Shown piece by piece: positions 62,441 to 64,000 of a stretch of DNA of 64,000 nucleotides (the stretch's first letter is position 1; the number at the start of each line of letters is the position of its first letter). The notes beneath the pieces are model-generated. The model saw nothing but the letters and a program-made list of their open reading frames with translations, had not been told where the DNA came from and searched no databases. The DNA comes from Massilia sp. erpn (lineage in GTDB: Bacteria > Pseudomonadota > Gammaproteobacteria > Burkholderiales > Burkholderiaceae_D), in NCBI RefSeq assembly GCF_024400215.1, contig NZ_CP053748.1, forward strand, positions 4,836,001 through 4,900,000, given 5' to 3'. The translations under genes and the position numbers were made by a program.

Positions 62441-63163
62441 TTAATACGCTCCCGTTTTAAATACCGCCAATGAAGCAATATCGCCCACACCAGGCCCGGC
62501 GGCAAGACCCAGCGTATAGACGAAATTACTTTGTATTACCAGATCATTGATGGCCTGCGTGCTCTGCGACAGCTCAGAATCGATGTTGGCTTTGGCCAAC
62601 GGCTCCGCTCCATTGATCGCGGTACCGGCCCACAAACCCAGCCATGCCCCGGATTGGGATGGCCTGTAGCCCGCAGGCATGGTATAGGACACAACAATGG
62701 AATTAATCATGAGCGATTTTATTTCCAGCGCCGCTCGAAACGGGGTGCCGCTTAATTTTCCCGGAGTGAAAAGTAAGGTTGCGGAAACCGTATTGGCTGA
62801 ATCGCCGCTACCGATTCCCACAATGTAGGGAATAGCGCTGATGGGCGCCCGCACCGCCCGGCTGCAGCGCTGCATCAAACAAGTTACTTTCTCGATTGCA
62901 ATAGGTTTAATTGCATGATGATATGGAATTTGGCTGTCGGCGAATATGACAATCAGGTAGCTGCCATCCGTGTTTGTGCCATTTACAGGCGTGTATTCCA
63001 CCGAAAAATACCGCCCCACGATATCGCCGCTTAGCGTCAGCGATTCCGTTTTCAACAAGGTGAATTCCAGTGGTTCGGCAAAGGAAGCGGAGAGATATGC
63101 AAAATAAAAGCCGCAAGCAGCAAGAGTTCTCAGCAATAGGCATTCATAAGCTTTGCGCGTCAT
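62441..63163 (-). CDS. Exported two-repeat protein, first gene of the giant-protein cluster
   Basis: A 240-residue protein with an apparent signal peptide (LLLRTLAACGFYFAYLSASFA, cleaved near residue 30; residues given in part). The mature part opens EPLEFTLLKTESLTLSGDIV, matching FTILQTEGIQLEGKLAGSTV of its downstream paralogue. Both have two repeats with a GLW or similar core (AWLGLWAGTAINGAEPL). It sits at the head of the five-gene cluster, behind an AT-rich 150-base leader (63164-63316) that should carry the promoter; a CTATC-GG-GATAG dyad lies there. Confidence 0.7.
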   Translation of the reverse strand: MTRKAYECLLLRTLAACGFYFAYLSASFAEPLEFTLLKTESLTLSGDIVGRYFSVEYTPVNGTNTDGSYLIVIFADSQIPYHHAIKPIAIEKVTCLMQRCSRAVRAPISAIPYIVGIGSGDSANTVSATLLFTPGKLSGTPFRAALEIKSLMINSIVVSYTMPAGYRPSQSGAWLGLWAGTAINGAEPLAKANIDSELSQSTQAINDLVIQSNFVYTLGLAAGPGVGDIASLAVFKTGAY

Positions 63164-63316
63164 GGCTATTGATATTTTTTCTCTATCGGGATAGTTTGCA
63201 AATGCAAGTAAACCGCAGCTCAGGACGAAAATACGCTTATGCTAGTTGATTTTGTTTTTAATTATTAAATTTACATTCAACACTACACATTCAGGAAGAC
63301 TTTGACAATCACTGAT

Positions 63317-63347
63317 TAAAAAAAAGGGCGGACCGCAGTCCGCCCTT
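63317..63347 (-). terminator. Rho-independent terminator of the EF-G gene
   Basis: AAGGGCGGAC-CGCA-GTCCGCCCTT (63324-63347) is a perfect 10-bp stem. Read on the minus strand, it is followed by a run of about nine U (the A-run at 63317-63325), a textbook intrinsic terminator 23 bases after the fusA stop. Confidence 0.9.
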
Positions 63348-63370
63348 GTCATTGCCGCAACGCGGCTTGC

Positions 63371-64000
63371 TCAATGCCTGGTTGTACGCGCCGTTGCTAC
63401 CTGTTCCAGGATATGACGCGGCACCACGCCATAGTGCTGGAACTCCATGGTGTAGGTGGCCCGGCCCTGGGTCAGCGAGCGCAAGGTAGTCGAGTAGCCG
63501 AACATCTCGGCCAGCGGCACCAAGGCTTTGATCTGCTTGCCGCCGCCGCCCGGGATCTCGTCCATGCCCTGCACCATGCCGCGCCGCGACGTCAGGTCGC
63601 CCATCACATTGCCCATGAACTCTTCGGGCGTTTCCACCTCCACATGCATCATCGGCTCCAGCAGCTGTGGGTCGGCCTTGCGCATCGCCTCCTTGAAGGC
63701 GATCGAGCCGGCCATGCGGAAGGCGTTCTCGTTCGAATCCACGTCGTGGTAGGAACCGAAGGTCAGCGTGACGCGCACGTCGACCACCGGATAGCCCGCC
63801 AGCACGCCCGCCAGCAGCGTTTCCTGGATGCCTTTGTCGACCGCCGGAATGAATTCGCGCGGCACCACGCCGCCCTTGATCGCATCCACGAACTCATAGC
63901 CTTTGCCCGCCTCCGCCGGCTCCAGCTTGAGTACCACGTGGCCGTACTGGCCCTTGCCGCCGGACTGCTTGATGAACTTGCCCTCGACGTCCGACACCGC
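63371..64000 (-). CDS. fusA: Elongation factor G (C-terminal domains IV-V; gene runs off the right edge)
   Basis: The 209 visible residues are EF-G domains IV and [21 protein letters not shown], the domain-[54 protein letters not shown] and the domain-[17 protein letters not shown] drives ribosomal translocation. The end ([19 protein letters not shown]) departs from the usual betaproteobacterial EAP...V...AK tail, so this may be the second EF-G copy many Burkholderiales carry rather than the str-operon gene. Confidence 0.9.
   Translation of the reverse strand, partial: AVSDVEGKFIKQSGGKGQYGHVVLKLEPAEAGKGYEFVDAIKGGVVPREFIPAVDKGIQETLLAGVLAGYPVVDVRVTLTFGSYHDVDSNENAFRMAGSIAFKEAMRKADPQLLEPMMHVEVETPEEFMGNVMGDLTSRRGMVQGMDEIPGGGGKQIKALVPLAEMFGYSTTLRSLTQGRATYTMEFQHYGVVPRHILEQVATARTTRH

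Noticed and set aside
1..64000. CRISPR arrays, tRNA or rRNA genes, insertion sequences
   Set aside because: No regular direct-repeat/spacer pattern, cloverleaf-like sequence or transposase gene was found by reading.

Overview
The window is high-GC chromosomal DNA. Its conserved genes (an RlhA-type U32 protein, EF-G, an OsmC-YcaO fusion, DUF3224, a two-TOBE molbindin, CusCBA) look like a betaproteobacterium of the Oxalobacteraceae (Massilia/Duganella/Janthinobacterium type). That placement is inferred from protein character, not from a search. No rRNA, tRNA or CRISPR array was seen.

Layout. 1-1206: end of an arsRCB arsenic operon (minus strand). 1207-3235: a tannase/feruloyl-esterase lipoprotein beside a LuxR remnant. 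3.2-14.5 kb: an accessory island holding a gene broken by an in-frame stop, a two-gene operon encoding a ~1470-aa SF2 helicase with a C-terminal PD-(D/E)XK-like nuclease plus a 671-aa unknown partner (ATGA overlap), a coupled pair ending in a poly-gamma-glutamate-hydrolase-like gene, a 53-codon overlapping ORF, and a tyrosine recombinase whose promoter carries a near-consensus LexA box. 14.5-26.7 kb: mostly housekeeping and regulatory genes, namely the OsmC-YcaO fusion with a small satellite gene, a MerR/old-yellow-enzyme pair, an orphan two-component sensor, MFS, LysR and SDR genes, and an ArsR-SRPBCC-membrane-DUF1801 operon whose last gene is frameshifted. 26.75-33.0 kb: cusCBA copper/silver efflux. 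33.1-46.2 kb: molbindin, rlhA, DUF3224, AraC, a Rieske oxygenase with a thioesterase, two TetR genes, an ABC membrane domain without its ATPase, an esterase with a TPR protein, a beta-barrel protein, and a PAS-GAF-GGDEF-EAL phosphodiesterase.

46.2-63.2 kb: a five-gene minus-strand cluster dominated by a 3273-aa protein with a beta-rich N-terminal third and scattered LysM-like units. Its partners are a 1190-aa protein, a ~600-aa AT-rich-coded protein with weak GT-B-like features, and two paralogous two-repeat proteins, the first with a signal peptide. I cannot name a characterised counterpart. 63.3-64.0 kb: 3' end of an EF-G gene with a strong rho-independent terminator.

The two best candidates for something undescribed are the helicase-nuclease/partner operon in the SOS-linked integrase island and the 17-kb giant-protein operon.
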